From assembly GCF_000612625.1 (NCBI RefSeq), contig NZ_CCAS010000003.1:1-64000 (forward strand): 64,000 bases of DNA. The letters are read 5' to 3'. This document shows, piece after piece, positions 36,006 through 44,566 of this stretch. The stretch comes from Neobacillus jeddahensis (GTDB lineage: Bacteria > Bacillota > Bacilli > Bacillales > Cytobacillaceae). Both the position numbers and the translations under genes were made by a program. Every line of letters starts with the position of its first letter. Position 1 is the first letter of the stretch. The notes beneath the pieces were generated by a model that was not told where the DNA came from, made no database searches, and saw nothing but the letters and a program-made list of their open reading frames with translations.

Positions 36006-36155
36006 TTTTATAAAAATGGAGTAATTCTACAAAAAGGGTTATTCTACAAAACTATAGAAGAATTCTACAAAAATAAGGGTTAATTCTACAAAATTGAAGA
36101 GGAATTCTACAAAAATAAGATTTATTCTACAAAAAATCCAAATAATTAAACAAAA
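36006..36155. repeat. Phased TTCTACAAAA array 2, between ureA and ureB
   Basis: Eight units begin at 36006, 36025, 36042, 36063, 36084, 36105, 36125 and 36146. Spacings are 19, 17, 21, 21, 21, 20 and 21 bp. The first is TTTTATAAAA, as in array 1, six are TTCTACAAAA, and the last is TTAAACAAAA. Spacer bases are not conserved. The array fills almost all of the 225-base ureA-ureB gap; no hairpin terminator or promoter could be recognised there. It may be transcribed as part of the operon. Confidence 0.87.
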
Positions 36156-36207
36156 TATGTAAAAATTACCCAATTGTTTAAATCCATCAAAATAGGAGCT
36201 GAAAGGA

Positions 36208-36537
36208 ATGATTCCTGGTGAATATCGATTACGACAAGATCCAATTGTTTGTAATCAAGGAAGGCCCACGTCAAAGGTACTGGTCCTCAATAAAGGGGAC
36301 CGCCCCATTCAAGTAGGGTCCCATTTTCATTTTTATGAGGTAAATCGTGCGCTTAGTTTTGAACGGGGCGAGGCGTTTGGCAAACATCTCAATATTCCGG
36401 CTGGCACCGCTGTCCGGTTTGAACCAGGTGATGCCAAGGAGGTCGAGCTCGTCCCCTTTGCTGGCAGGCGCGAGGTTTATGGACTGAACAATCAAACTGA
36501 CGGCAGATTAGATGCAGTAGAGGAGGACAAATCATGA
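36208..36537 (+). CDS. ureB: Urease beta subunit
   Basis: A 109-residue subunit starting MIPGEYRL behind AGGAG. The family stretches [38 protein letters not shown] and [10 protein letters not shown] are present. Its stop overlaps ureC by four bases (ATGA). It contributes to the (alpha-beta-gamma)3 holoenzyme. Confidence 0.96.
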   Translation: MIPGEYRLRQDPIVCNQGRPTSKVLVLNKGDRPIQVGSHFHFYEVNRALSFERGEAFGKHLNIPAGTAVRFEPGDAKEVELVPFAGRREVYGLNNQTDGRLDAVEEDKS

Positions 36538-38246
36538 GTTTTCGTATGTCGAGAAAGCAATATGCCGACATGTTTGGTCCGACCACTGGCGACGCCATTC
36601 GCCTCGCAGATACCGATTTATTTATCGAAATCGAAAAGGATTTTACCGTTTATGGAGATGAAGTCAAATTTGGCGGGGGGAAGGTGATCCGGGATGGAAT
36701 GGGGCAGCATCCGCTGGCAACCCGAGCTGACGGAGCACTGGATGCAGTGATTACCAATGCCATCATTGTGGATTATTGCGGAATCTACAAAGCGGATATC
36801 GGCATTCGTGATGGCCGAATCGTTGGGATTGGCAAAGCGGGTAATCCCTTATTAATGGAGGGAGTCGATATGGTCATCGGGGCTAGCACAGAGGTGTTAG
36901 CTGGTGAAGGCATGATTGTTACCGCCGGAGGCATTGATGCCCATATCCACTTTATCAGTCCGCAGCAAATCGAAACCGCGTTAGCCTCAGGTATTACCAC
37001 AATGATTGGCGGCGGCACAGGTCCAGCGACAGGAACCAATGCGACCACCTGTACCCCTGGGGAATGGAATATTCATCGTATGCTGGAAGCAGCTGAAGAA
37101 TTTCCGATGAATCTTGGTTTTTTAGGCAAAGGAAATGCCTCTGCGGAAGAACCGTTAATTGAACAAATCGAGGCTGGAGTAATCGGGCTTAAGCTTCACG
37201 AAGATTGGGGCACGACTGCTTCGGCGATTGATCACAGCCTAAGGGTCGCGGACCAATACGATGTGCAAGTCGCGATTCATACCGATACCTTAAATGAAGG
37301 TGGCTTTGTCGAGGATACGTTGGCAGCGATCAATGGCAGGGTGATCCACACCTATCATACGGAGGGAGCCGGAGGTGGACATGCACCCGATATTATTAAA
37401 GTCGCGAGCTATCCCTATATTTTGCCTTCGTCCACCAATCCCACCCGTCCCTATACAAAAAATACATTAGATGAACACCTTGACATGTTGATGGTTTGTC
37501 ACCACTTAGACCCGGAAGTACCAGAAGACATTGCCTTTGCTGATTCCCGGATCCGTAAAGAAACAATTGCAGCAGAGGATATTCTTCATGATATCGGCGT
37601 GTTTAGCATGATTAGCTCCGATTCGCAAGCAATGGGCCGGGTCGGCGAGGTGATTACAAGGACTTGGCAAACCGCTGATAAAATGCGAAAGCAACGTGGC
37701 AAGCTTTCCGAGGATAAGGGGGTCGGTGACAATTACCGAGTCAAGCGTTATATTGCCAAATACACCATTAATCCCGCCATTACGCATGGGATTGTAGAGG
37801 AGGTTGGTTCAATCGAGGTCGGGAAGCTAGCGGACCTCGTAATCTGGGATCCCGCCTTTTTTGGGGTGAAGCCGGAGATGGTCATCAAGGGGGGAATGAT
37901 TGCCCACAGCTTAATGGGCGACCCGAATGCCTCGATTCCGACACCACAGCCGGTCTTATACCGTCCTATGTTTGCTTCATATGGAAAGGCTAAATATTCC
38001 ACCGCGATTACGTTCCTGTCCAAGGCGGCAATTGAGCTCGGTGTCCCGGAAAAGCTAGGGTTAAGAAAACAAATTAAACCGGTGCAAGGAATCCGTCAAC
38101 TGCGTAAACAGGATATGAAGCTCAATGGTGAAATGCCAAAAATCGAAGTGGATCCGCAAACCTATGAAGTACTCGTGGATGGAGAACTTATTACCTGTGA
38201 ACCTGCAGAGGTATTACCGATGGCCCAGCGCTATTTCTTATTTTAG
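36534..38246 (+). CDS. ureC: Urease alpha (catalytic) subunit
   Basis: A 570-residue nickel enzyme that hydrolyses urea to ammonia and carbamate. The di-nickel ligands are visible: His137 and His139 (GIDAHIHF), the carbamylated Lys220 (GLKLHEDWG), His222 and the flap residues in [20 protein letters not shown], which hold the catalytic His near 323. The length and N-terminus ([20 protein letters not shown]) are typical. The accessory genes follow in the order E, F, G, D. No nickel permease gene is seen nearby. Confidence 0.97.
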   Translation: MSFRMSRKQYADMFGPTTGDAIRLADTDLFIEIEKDFTVYGDEVKFGGGKVIRDGMGQHPLATRADGALDAVITNAIIVDYCGIYKADIGIRDGRIVGIGKAGNPLLMEGVDMVIGASTEVLAGEGMIVTAGGIDAHIHFISPQQIETALASGITTMIGGGTGPATGTNATTCTPGEWNIHRMLEAAEEFPMNLGFLGKGNASAEEPLIEQIEAGVIGLKLHEDWGTTASAIDHSLRVADQYDVQVAIHTDTLNEGGFVEDTLAAINGRVIHTYHTEGAGGGHAPDIIKVASYPYILPSSTNPTRPYTKNTLDEHLDMLMVCHHLDPEVPEDIAFADSRIRKETIAAEDILHDIGVFSMISSDSQAMGRVGEVITRTWQTADKMRKQRGKLSEDKGVGDNYRVKRYIAKYTINPAITHGIVEEVGSIEVGKLADLVIWDPAFFGVKPEMVIKGGMIAHSLMGDPNASIPTPQPVLYRPMFASYGKAKYSTAITFLSKAAIELGVPEKLGLRKQIKPVQGIRQLRKQDMKLNGEMPKIEVDPQTYEVLVDGELITCEPAEVLPMAQRYFLF

Positions 38247-38257
38247 GGGGAACCAAA

Positions 38258-38704
38258 GTGATTATTGAAAAAATCGTTGGCAATGTCGATGAAATTTCCA
38301 CATCTGGCCGCCACATTGAACGAGTGTATGTATCAAGTGACGACCTGGTGAAACGGATTCAACGGGTGACTACAGACCATGGAAAAGAACTAGGTATTCG
38401 CTTAAAGGAACCGAGAGATCTCATTGATGGAGATATCTTATATATGGATGAGCGAAATATGATTGTGATTAGTGTGACGAGTGATGACCTGCTCGTAATT
38501 CATCCAACAACCATGATGCAAATGGGCGAGATTGCCCATCAATTGGGGAATCGCCATTTGCCAGCACAATTTGAAGGAAAGGTCATGCTGGTGCAATACG
38601 ATTACCTTGTTCAAGAGTTACTCGAACAGCTTGAGGTTCCTTTTTCCAGAGAGGAGAGAAAAGTGAAACGGGCATTCCGGCATATTGGACATTCCCATGA
38701 ATAA
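38258..38704 (+). CDS. ureE: Urease accessory protein UreE (nickel chaperone)
   Basis: A 148-residue protein starting at GTG behind AGGGGG. The peptide-binding N-terminal domain and the metal-binding C-terminal domain are recognisable ([19 protein letters not shown], where the His binds nickel). The C-terminus is short (HIGHSHE) with only two or three His, so it lacks the long His-rich nickel-storage tail of some UreE proteins. The end overlaps ureF. Confidence 0.94.
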   Translation: MIIEKIVGNVDEISTSGRHIERVYVSSDDLVKRIQRVTTDHGKELGIRLKEPRDLIDGDILYMDERNMIVISVTSDDLLVIHPTTMMQMGEIAHQLGNRHLPAQFEGKVMLVQYDYLVQELLEQLEVPFSREERKVKRAFRHIGHSHE

Positions 38705-39383
38705 TCAGCTCCTCACCTTATTGCAGATTGGGGATTCCAACTTTCCATCAGGTGCCTTTTCCCATTCCTTTGGGTTAGAGACCTATATTCAGGATGGAAC
38801 GGTTCACAATCAGGAAACTTTTTTTCATTGGTTAAGAATTTACTTGGAAAAACAGCTAGTCTATACCGATGGGCTCGCCTTTCGCCTTACATTTGACCAT
38901 TTAGCAGACAATCATTTGACTGAAATCTGGCAGCTTGATCAAACATTATACGTGCAAAATTTGCCAATCGAAACCCGTCAGGCAAACCGACGAATTGGTG
39001 AAAGGTTTATCAAAATGGGAATCGACCTCTATTCGATTCCTTTATTAGAGCAGTATTTAGCCAAGATCCGCGAAGGTGAAGCTTATGGTCACCCTGCGAT
39101 TGTCTTTGCGATGATTAGTGATGATTTAAAAATAGACCGGGACGAGGCGATGGTCACCTTTTTGTACTCGACAATCACTTCGCTTGTTCAGAATGGTGTA
39201 CGCGGCATCCCACTTGGACAAACGGCCGGTCAAAGAATGCTAGTAGAAATTCAGCCCTATGTCTGGAAGGCAATGGAACGAATTAAATGCCTGGAGAGAG
39301 AAGACTTTGGAGCGGTGGCTCCAGGGTTGGAAATTGCACAAATGCGGCACGAGCGGCTTCATGTTCGCTTATTTATGTCGTAA
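38697..39383 (+). CDS. ureF: Urease accessory protein UreF
   Basis: A 228-residue all-helical maturation factor that acts with UreG and UreD on apo-urease. The [22 protein letters not shown]-terminal signature and the C-terminal [12 protein letters not shown] end are characteristic. The start is taken as the ATG at 38697, inside the ureE end; a TTG at 38685 is possible and neither has a strong ribosome site, so coupling to ureE is likely. The stop abuts the ureG region. Confidence 0.94.
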   Translation: MNNQLLTLLQIGDSNFPSGAFSHSFGLETYIQDGTVHNQETFFHWLRIYLEKQLVYTDGLAFRLTFDHLADNHLTEIWQLDQTLYVQNLPIETRQANRRIGERFIKMGIDLYSIPLLEQYLAKIREGEAYGHPAIVFAMISDDLKIDRDEAMVTFLYSTITSLVQNGVRGIPLGQTAGQRMLVEIQPYVWKAMERIKCLEREDFGAVAPGLEIAQMRHERLHVRLFMS

Positions 39384-39407
39384 ATGACCGAGAAAGAAGG
39401 GGAAAAG

Positions 39408-40019
39408 ATGGAACCGATTCGGATTGGAATTGGCGGACCAGTAGGCGCTGGAAAGACGATGCTGGTCGAGCGCTTAACAAGACATTTACAGGATGAACTA
39501 AACATGGCGGTTGTCACGAATGATATCTATACGAAGGAGGATGCCCAATTTTTAATCAAAAATAGCGTCCTCCCAGCTGATCGGATTATCGGTGTGGAAA
39601 CGGGCGGCTGTCCACATACCGCCATTCGTGAAGATGCATCGATGAATTTTGCCGCGATTGATGAACTAATAGCGAAGCATCCCGACTTAGAGCTTATTTT
39701 TGTCGAGAGTGGGGGCGATAATCTAGCTGCGACGTTTAGTCCCGAACTTGTCGACTTTTCTATTTATATTATCGATGTGGCCCAAGGGGAGAAAATTCCG
39801 CGCAAAGGCGGACAAGGCATGATTAAATCAGATTTGTTTATTATCAATAAGATCGATTTAGCCCCCTATGTAGGTGCTAGCTTAGCGGTAATGGAGGCAG
39901 ATACGAAGGTGGCCAGGGGGAACAAGCCCTATGTGTTCACCAATTTAAAAACAGATACCGGTCTTGACGAAGTGATTGCATGGATTAAACGAAATGCGTT
40001 ATTGATAGGGTTAAGCTAA
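39408..40019 (+). CDS. ureG: Urease accessory GTPase UreG
   Basis: A 203-residue SIMIBI GTPase that delivers nickel. It has the P-loop GGPVGAGKT (residues 9-17), the nickel-binding CPH in [31 protein letters not shown] and the guanine-specificity NKID. The start is the ATG at 39408 behind GAAGGGG; an ATG at 39384 directly after the ureF stop would add eight residues not usual in the family. Confidence 0.96.
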   Translation: MEPIRIGIGGPVGAGKTMLVERLTRHLQDELNMAVVTNDIYTKEDAQFLIKNSVLPADRIIGVETGGCPHTAIREDASMNFAAIDELIAKHPDLELIFVESGGDNLAATFSPELVDFSIYIIDVAQGEKIPRKGGQGMIKSDLFIINKIDLAPYVGASLAVMEADTKVARGNKPYVFTNLKTDTGLDEVIAWIKRNALLIGLS

Positions 40020-40838
40020 GTGGGCGAACTGACCGGATTCTTGCAGCTAACAGGTGCGCGGAAAGGGAGGAAGACGATTTTAAAAGAATCCTATTCTGAA
40101 GGTGCCTTTAAACTAACACGACCGCTTTACTTAACGCAGACTGGCGAAGCCTACTTTTATATCATGAATCCTGGTGGCGGCTATGTGGACGGCGATTCTT
40201 ATAGAATGAAGATTTTTCTAGAGGATGCAGCGGTGGCAGTGCTGACTACCCAATCATCGACCAAAATCTATAAGACGAAAAGCAAGCCCGCCTATCAGGA
40301 GATGGACATTTACTTAAAGAGTGGCAGTGTATTGGAATATTTGCCTGATCCGGTTATTGCCTATCAGGACGCGTGCTTCAAGCAAAATATGGTGGTACGA
40401 ATGGAGCCGGACTCTTCTTTTCTGTGCTCGGATATTATTACCCCAGGCTGGGCACCTGATGGATCCTGGTTTCAGTATGATCTCGTGCAGTCGAAGGTGA
40501 AAATTTATATGGGCGAAAGGATAGTTTTATTTGATCATGTTAAATTAGAGCCTGATGTGGATACGACTGGGATTGGCATAATGGAGGGCTTTACTCATTT
40601 TGGAACGATACTTGTCATTGATTCGCGGATCGATTCCGCCTTTGTAGAGGGATTACAGGAGCGCTTGGAGCTTATGTCAGCCGTCAGAATCGGCTTATCA
40701 ATTTTAGCAGTGCCGGGATTTGCTTTAAGGGTATTGGCAAATTCGACGCAGGCAATCGAAGCGATTCTATCACTTTGTCATGAAATAGTCCGAACGAATC
40801 TATTTAAAATCGAACCTGTTTTTCTAAGAAAATATTAA
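40020..40838 (+). CDS. ureD: Urease accessory protein UreD
   Basis: A 272-residue scaffold protein (also called UreH) starting at a GTG immediately after the ureG stop. Typical stretches are LYLTQTGEAYFYIMNPGGGYVDGDSY, LTTQSSTKIYKT, LEYLPDPVIAYQDACF and LCSDIITPGW. It is last in the urease set, as in other Bacillus ureABCEFGD operons, and is followed by a terminator that closes the purine-urease series. Confidence 0.94.
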   Translation: MGELTGFLQLTGARKGRKTILKESYSEGAFKLTRPLYLTQTGEAYFYIMNPGGGYVDGDSYRMKIFLEDAAVAVLTTQSSTKIYKTKSKPAYQEMDIYLKSGSVLEYLPDPVIAYQDACFKQNMVVRMEPDSSFLCSDIITPGWAPDGSWFQYDLVQSKVKIYMGERIVLFDHVKLEPDVDTTGIGIMEGFTHFGTILVIDSRIDSAFVEGLQERLELMSAVRIGLSILAVPGFALRVLANSTQAIEAILSLCHEIVRTNLFKIEPVFLRKY

Positions 40839-40844
40839 GCAACC

Positions 40845-40875
40845 ATCGGCAGTTTTCGTGAGTGCCGATTTTTTT
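40845..40875 (+). terminator. Terminator of the puc-urease series
   Basis: ATCGGCA and TGCCGAT pair around an 11-nt loop, followed by seven Ts. It lies six bases after the ureD stop. Confidence 0.88.
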
Positions 40876-40893
40876 GTGTCTTTTAACTGGAAA

Positions 40894-40923
40894 TTGTGAG
40901 GCGGGTCTTTGTTAACGTATAAT
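40894..40923 (+). promoter_or_regulatory. SigA-type promoter of the SRPBCC gene
   Basis: TTGTGA (40894-40899) and a consensus TATAAT (40918-40923) are spaced by 18 bp. The gene start follows about 35 bases later. Confidence 0.55.
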
Positions 40924-40958
40924 GGAAGTAACTATTATACATTTCATGGGAGGTCCAG

Positions 40959-41420
40959 ATGACAAAACTATTTGTGGATAAAAAAATTGATATTGCTGCA
41001 CCTGCAGCACTTGTGTGGGACGTTCTAACGATCAGTGAATTAAATCGACAGTGGGCCGTGGAATTTTCAAGTGGTGGACCACAATTTCATCTTGAATCGA
41101 CGTGGGAAATGGAAAGTCCTGTTCTTTGGAAGGGTGAGGACGGAACAGTCGTTGTCGAGGGCAATATTACAGCGCTCGAGCAGGACAAACTTCTTCGCTT
41201 TACCGTATTTGATGTGCGCAGTCCAGAGCGTCCCCATGTGACAGATGAAGATGGTATTACCTTTAAGCTGTCTGAAAATCAGGGGCTGACGACACTCCAT
41301 GTGTTACAAGGAGATTTTGGCGTAATGACCGATGGACAGATCTACAGGGATGCAAGTGCGGATATCTGGGATAAAGTGTTGCCAAAGGTAAAAGAAATGG
41401 CGGAACAACGTATAAAATAG
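40959..41420 (+). CDS. SRPBCC family protein (Aha1/START-like)
   Basis: A 153-residue single-domain protein. It opens with DKKIDIAAPAALVWDVLT, the usual first strand of the SRPBCC hydrophobic-ligand fold, and ends with a long helix (ASADIWDKVLPKVKEMAEQR). Such proteins bind lipophilic small molecules or act as cochaperone-like factors; the ligand is unknown. GGGAGG precedes the ATG. It has its own promoter and terminator, so it is probably monocistronic and unrelated to the urease genes beside it. Confidence 0.82.
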   Translation: MTKLFVDKKIDIAAPAALVWDVLTISELNRQWAVEFSSGGPQFHLESTWEMESPVLWKGEDGTVVVEGNITALEQDKLLRFTVFDVRSPERPHVTDEDGITFKLSENQGLTTLHVLQGDFGVMTDGQIYRDASADIWDKVLPKVKEMAEQRIK

Positions 41421-41430
41421 ATCGTTTAAC

Positions 41431-41461
41431 TGGCTGGGAACTTTAAACCTAGCCGTTTTTC
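41431..41461 (+). terminator. Terminator of the SRPBCC gene
   Basis: TGGCTGGG and CCTAGCCG form an imperfect stem, followed by TTTTTC. Confidence 0.65.
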
Positions 41462-41529
41462 TTGACCGCTAGGAAAGCATAACTTTCCCATTAGGCATAA
41501 GTGCAACTTTTTTAAAGGAGGAATGTGCC

Positions 41530-42465
41530 ATGAATATCATTGACCTGCATTGTGACGCCTTACTTAAACTCCAGGAGGCAAAAGGGACGATTCGGTTTGC
41601 CGATGGAGCAGAACTGGAGACCAATAAATCTCGTTTACTACAAGGGCAAGTGAAGGTTCAGTGCTTTGCGATTTTCATTGAACCAGACATAAAAGGGGAT
41701 CAGAAATTTCAAGTAGTCCTCGAACAAATCGATTATTTTTATAAGGAAGTGCTTGGAAAGAATCCTGATATGGTCCACATCAAAGACTGGGCTGATTTTG
41801 ATCGTCTAAAAATAGGTCAAATCGGAGCGATGCTCACACTGGAAGGCGTGGATGCAATTGGCAATGATTTGTCGAAGCTCCATATCCTCTATCAGTTAGG
41901 CGTCCGGTCTGTGGGTCTGACGTGGAATCAAGCGAACCTTGCAGCTGATGGCGCTGGCGAACCACGCGGAGCTGGGCTGACACTATTAGGGAAAGAGATT
42001 GTCGCGTTTAATAACGAGCATCAAATCTTAACGGATGTGTCGCATTTAAGTGATAAGGGAACGTGGGAGGTACTGGAACTGGCCAAGTATCCAATCGCCA
42101 GTCACTCTAATGCAAGGGCACTCTGCCATCATCCCCGAAATCTGACGGATGAGCAGGCAAAGGCGATGTTTTCTAAAGGCGGATTGATCCATGTGGTTTA
42201 TAATCCCCCTTTTATTAAAGAATCTGGCGAGGTGACGATTGCTGATCTAGTCCACCATATTGACCATTTTTGTTCGTTAGGGGGAGTAAAGCAAATTGGG
42301 TTGGGCTCCGATTTTGACGGGATTTCCACCTTCATTACCAATTTAGAGGATGCTTCAAAAAGCCAAAACCTCATTAATGAATTGCTGAAGTATTATAAAG
42401 AGGAAGAGGTTAAAGGCTTTGCTTATGAAAATTTCCTCAATCTCCGGCCAGGGATTGGGAGATAG
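41530..42465 (+). CDS. Membrane dipeptidase (M19, renal dipeptidase family)
   Basis: A 311-residue zinc TIM-barrel hydrolase. Metal-binding motifs are visible in order: IIDLHCDALL (His7, Asp9), MLTLEGVDAIG (Glu near 115), the DVSHLS and SHSNAR histidines (about 177-199) and GLGSDFDGI (about 258). AAAGGAGG precedes the ATG. Family members cleave dipeptides with a free N-terminus, including D-amino acid-containing ones. There is no signal peptide, so it is cytoplasmic, as in most bacterial members. No functional link to neighbours is evident. Confidence 0.9.
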   Translation: MNIIDLHCDALLKLQEAKGTIRFADGAELETNKSRLLQGQVKVQCFAIFIEPDIKGDQKFQVVLEQIDYFYKEVLGKNPDMVHIKDWADFDRLKIGQIGAMLTLEGVDAIGNDLSKLHILYQLGVRSVGLTWNQANLAADGAGEPRGAGLTLLGKEIVAFNNEHQILTDVSHLSDKGTWEVLELAKYPIASHSNARALCHHPRNLTDEQAKAMFSKGGLIHVVYNPPFIKESGEVTIADLVHHIDHFCSLGGVKQIGLGSDFDGISTFITNLEDASKSQNLINELLKYYKEEEVKGFAYENFLNLRPGIGR

Positions 42466-42530
42466 GCTAGGGAATTGGCTCGAACTTTAGACGGATTCCT
42501 ACTAGAAAACAAGTAAAAAAGGAGACAACC

Positions 42531-42761
42531 ATGTACCTTACTATAAAAGAAACTGCAGAATATTTATCAGTCCCAGAAGCAACCGTTAAGAATTTGATTC
42601 AGCAAAAGAAAATTCGCGCCCTATTTGATGGAGAAGAATACCTCATCTACAAAGAACAATTCAACACCCACCTCAAACAACTAGAAAAATACAAACAACT
42701 CGTTGAGGACATTTTAAGCGAACCCATTCCGGAAAGTATAGACGTCAAAGACGAAGATTAG
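42531..42761 (+). CDS. Excisionase-family helix-turn-helix protein
   Basis: A 76-residue protein. Residues 1-45 form a MerR-like/excisionase helix-turn-helix (LTIKETAEYLSVPEATVKNL, then KIRALFDGEEYLI); the rest is an acidic helix. AAAAAGGAG precedes the ATG. There are no phage or integrase genes around it, so it is probably a small chromosomal DNA-binding protein. Its target is unknown. The last base of its stop codon is the first base of a tandem repeat. Confidence 0.8.
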   Translation: MYLTIKETAEYLSVPEATVKNLIQQKKIRALFDGEEYLIYKEQFNTHLKQLEKYKQLVEDILSEPIPESIDVKDED

Positions 42762-42846
42762 GTGCTTCTTTTGATGCTTCCTTTGGTGCTTCTTTTGGTG
42801 CCTGACACCATTCGTGGACACTGTCCTCTCGAGGTGGACACTTGAT
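42761..42846. repeat. 12-bp tandem repeat followed by a dispersed GGTG-GACACC repeat
   Basis: Three 12-bp units (GGTGCTTCTTTT, GATGCTTCCTTT, GGTGCTTCTTTT) at 42761-42796 run into GGTGCCTGACACC (42797-42809), then ATTCGTGGACACTGTCC and GAGGTGGACACTTGA. The second part aligns with 47089-47137, so at least two degenerate copies of this element exist in the window. Confidence 0.7.
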
Positions 42847-42860
42847 TAGAGGTGATTTTG

Positions 42861-43229
42861 ATGGCGAGGATTATTCTTAAGCGGATTTATGAGCCAGTTG
42901 ATGAATTGGATGGTTGTCGGATTTTGATTGATCGGTTGTGGCCGCGCGGGATATCGAAGGATGAGGCCAGATTGTCGTATTGGTTTAAAGAGGTTGCACC
43001 TAGCAATGAGCTGCGAAAATCGTTTTGTCATGTGCCAGAGCTTTTCGAAGAATTTCGCACTCGGTACCTTGAAGAGCTTCGTACCAACGAAGAGAAGCAG
43101 GACTTAATCAGGCAAATTGTCGACTTGGCGGAAAAAGATGCGGTTACCCTTCTATATGGTGCTAAGGACCTTGTCCATAATCACGCCCAAGTTTTGCTAG
43201 AGGAACTGAACCGATTAAAAGAGCAATAA
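42861..43229 (+). CDS. DUF488 family protein (YeaO-like)
   Basis: A 122-residue protein with the DUF488 signature IYEPVDELDGCRILIDRLWP and RGISKDEARL (residues 7-36), then FCHVPELFEEF and VTLLYGAKDLVHNHA near the end. The function of the family is not established. The start is the ATG at 42861 behind GAGGTG; the GTG three codons upstream lies inside that site. It is followed by a perfect inverted repeat and then a terminator. Confidence 0.88.
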   Translation: MARIILKRIYEPVDELDGCRILIDRLWPRGISKDEARLSYWFKEVAPSNELRKSFCHVPELFEEFRTRYLEELRTNEEKQDLIRQIVDLAEKDAVTLLYGAKDLVHNHAQVLLEELNRLKEQ

Positions 43230-43233
43230 GAAA

Positions 43234-43267
43234 AGCTCCAGGAATCTGTCTATTGGCTCCTGGAGCT
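43234..43267. other. Perfect 10-bp inverted repeat
   Basis: AGCTCCAGGA (43234-43243) and TCCTGGAGCT (43258-43267) around a 14-nt loop, just after the DUF488 gene. There is no adjacent U-run; it probably stabilises or processes the mRNA 3' end. Confidence 0.6.
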
Positions 43268-43304
43268 GGACAATTTTTGAAGTCAAATTTCCTATCTTTT
43301 AAAG

Positions 43305-43340
43305 AAAAGGCAGATGGCCCCAAATGGTCATCTGCCTTTT
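43305..43340. terminator. Bidirectional terminator between convergent genes
   Basis: AAAAGGCAGATG (43305-43316) pairs perfectly with CATCTGCCTTTT (43329-43340). The right end overlaps the stop codon of the minus-strand YitT-family gene. Confidence 0.87.
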
Positions 43341-44178
43341 AATCTTTGCGGAAACGTCCCATGACTTCTAATGTTTGCGTGATATTGACAAACGCCTTCG
43401 GATCGATTTTTCTTATCGTATGTTTCGTTTCGTTGAGTTCGAATTTCGTAATCACTGTCGTTAACACCTTTTTAGGCCTATGGGTGTAGGCGCCTTCAGC
43501 ATCTGTCACCGTAACCCCCCTAAGATGTAAGTGAATCAATGCCTCAGTAAGTTCTTCATATTGATCGGTGACAATCGTTAGGGTTAATTTATGATGAGTG
43601 GTGTACACCATATCCACCGCACGACCCGCAACATAAATGGCAATGATCGTATACAGGGTAATATTCCAGCCAAAGATGAGTCCCGATCCGGCCACGACCA
43701 AAAGATTTAGACATGTGTTTAAAAAACCAACCTGTACATTCTTCTTTTTCGCAAGGGTAAGACTGATAATATCCGTTCCGCCCGTTGACCCGCCAATACG
43801 AATAATCAACCCTACGGCAATGCCATAGAGTGCTCCGCCAATAATGGAGGAGAGGAGAATATCAGGGCTAATCGCATGAACGGGAATAAATTTCATGCTA
43901 AAGGATAAAACAAAAACAGAATAACCTGTTAGCAAAATGAATTTTTTTCCTAAATATTTTAGTCCTAATAAAAATAAAGGAATATTAATCAGTAAGATAA
44001 CGGTCCCCGTATTCATATTCGTAAAATGATGAATAAAAAAAGCGATGCCTGTTACACCACCGGATGTTAGCTTATGGGGAATTAGAAAAGTATTAAAGGC
44101 AAATCCGAAAAGCATCGAGCATAATCCTATGACAACCATTTGAAATATTAGTCGGAACAAACGAAACACCTCTATCAA
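43339..44178 (-). CDS. YitT family membrane protein (DUF2179)
   Basis: A protein of about 279 residues with five to six membrane segments in the first two thirds (GLCSMLFGFAFNTFLIPHKL, then GGVTGIAFFIHHF, IIGGALYGIAVGLIIRIGG) and a soluble C-terminal DUF2179 domain (RGVTVTDAEGAYTHRPKKVL, near 205-224). The function of this widespread Firmicutes family is not settled. The apparent start is TTG at 44178 with no good ribosome site; starts a few codons downstream (for example the TTG behind AGAGGTG) are equally possible. The gene is monocistronic. Confidence 0.88.
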   Translation of the reverse strand: MIEVFRLFRLIFQMVVIGLCSMLFGFAFNTFLIPHKLTSGGVTGIAFFIHHFTNMNTGTVILLINIPLFLLGLKYLGKKFILLTGYSVFVLSFSMKFIPVHAISPDILLSSIIGGALYGIAVGLIIRIGGSTGGTDIISLTLAKKKNVQVGFLNTCLNLLVVAGSGLIFGWNITLYTIIAIYVAGRAVDMVYTTHHKLTLTIVTDQYEELTEALIHLHLRGVTVTDAEGAYTHRPKKVLTTVITKFELNETKHTIRKIDPKAFVNITQTLEVMGRFRKD

Positions 44179-44368
44179 TTTTGTGCTTTTTTATTAAACA
44201 CCTCTTTTTATTGTGAGTCAATTAATTTTATTTAATGTCATCAAATGTTAAAAAACAATCTGACGTTTTTTTAACATTCTAATGAAGGCTATGTCATGAT
44301 TATGCTTACTAGGTTGATTTGAACAGAAGCCAACAAATGTAGAAAACAAAAAACGCCTGACAATCGTA

Positions 44369-44566
44369 ATGAGCGGGGTTTTTAATGTGGAAAATATCAA
44401 ACAGATAATCGATTTGCTTGGCTTAGAAACAGAGGATATTCCAAAGATTGATTTAAATATGGACCAAGTCATCCAATTATTGTTTGGCTATTGTTCCCTA
44501 AAAAGGGACCTGCACTTTATTTATGGAAACGTCGTTAACATCGGAGCCAACTGTAATTTTTTCTGA
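44369..44566 (+). other. Short open reading frame, possible gene fragment
   Basis: Within the 319-base gap between the YitT and beta-helix genes, a 65-codon plus-strand frame starts at 44369 and runs into the 3' end of the minus-strand gene. Its first 45 residues (NVENIKQIIDLLGLETEDIP, KIDLNMDQVIQLLFG) look like genuine amphipathic helices. The remainder is antisense to the beta-helix gene and looks non-biological. There is no clear ribosome site. It may be the C-terminal scrap of a lost gene, or chance. Nothing else was seen in this gap. Confidence 0.25.

Noticed and set aside
42531-42761. Excisionase of a prophage or integrative element
   Set aside because: No integrase, recombinase, attachment-site repeats or phage genes occur nearby; the HTH family is also common in ordinary chromosomal genes.
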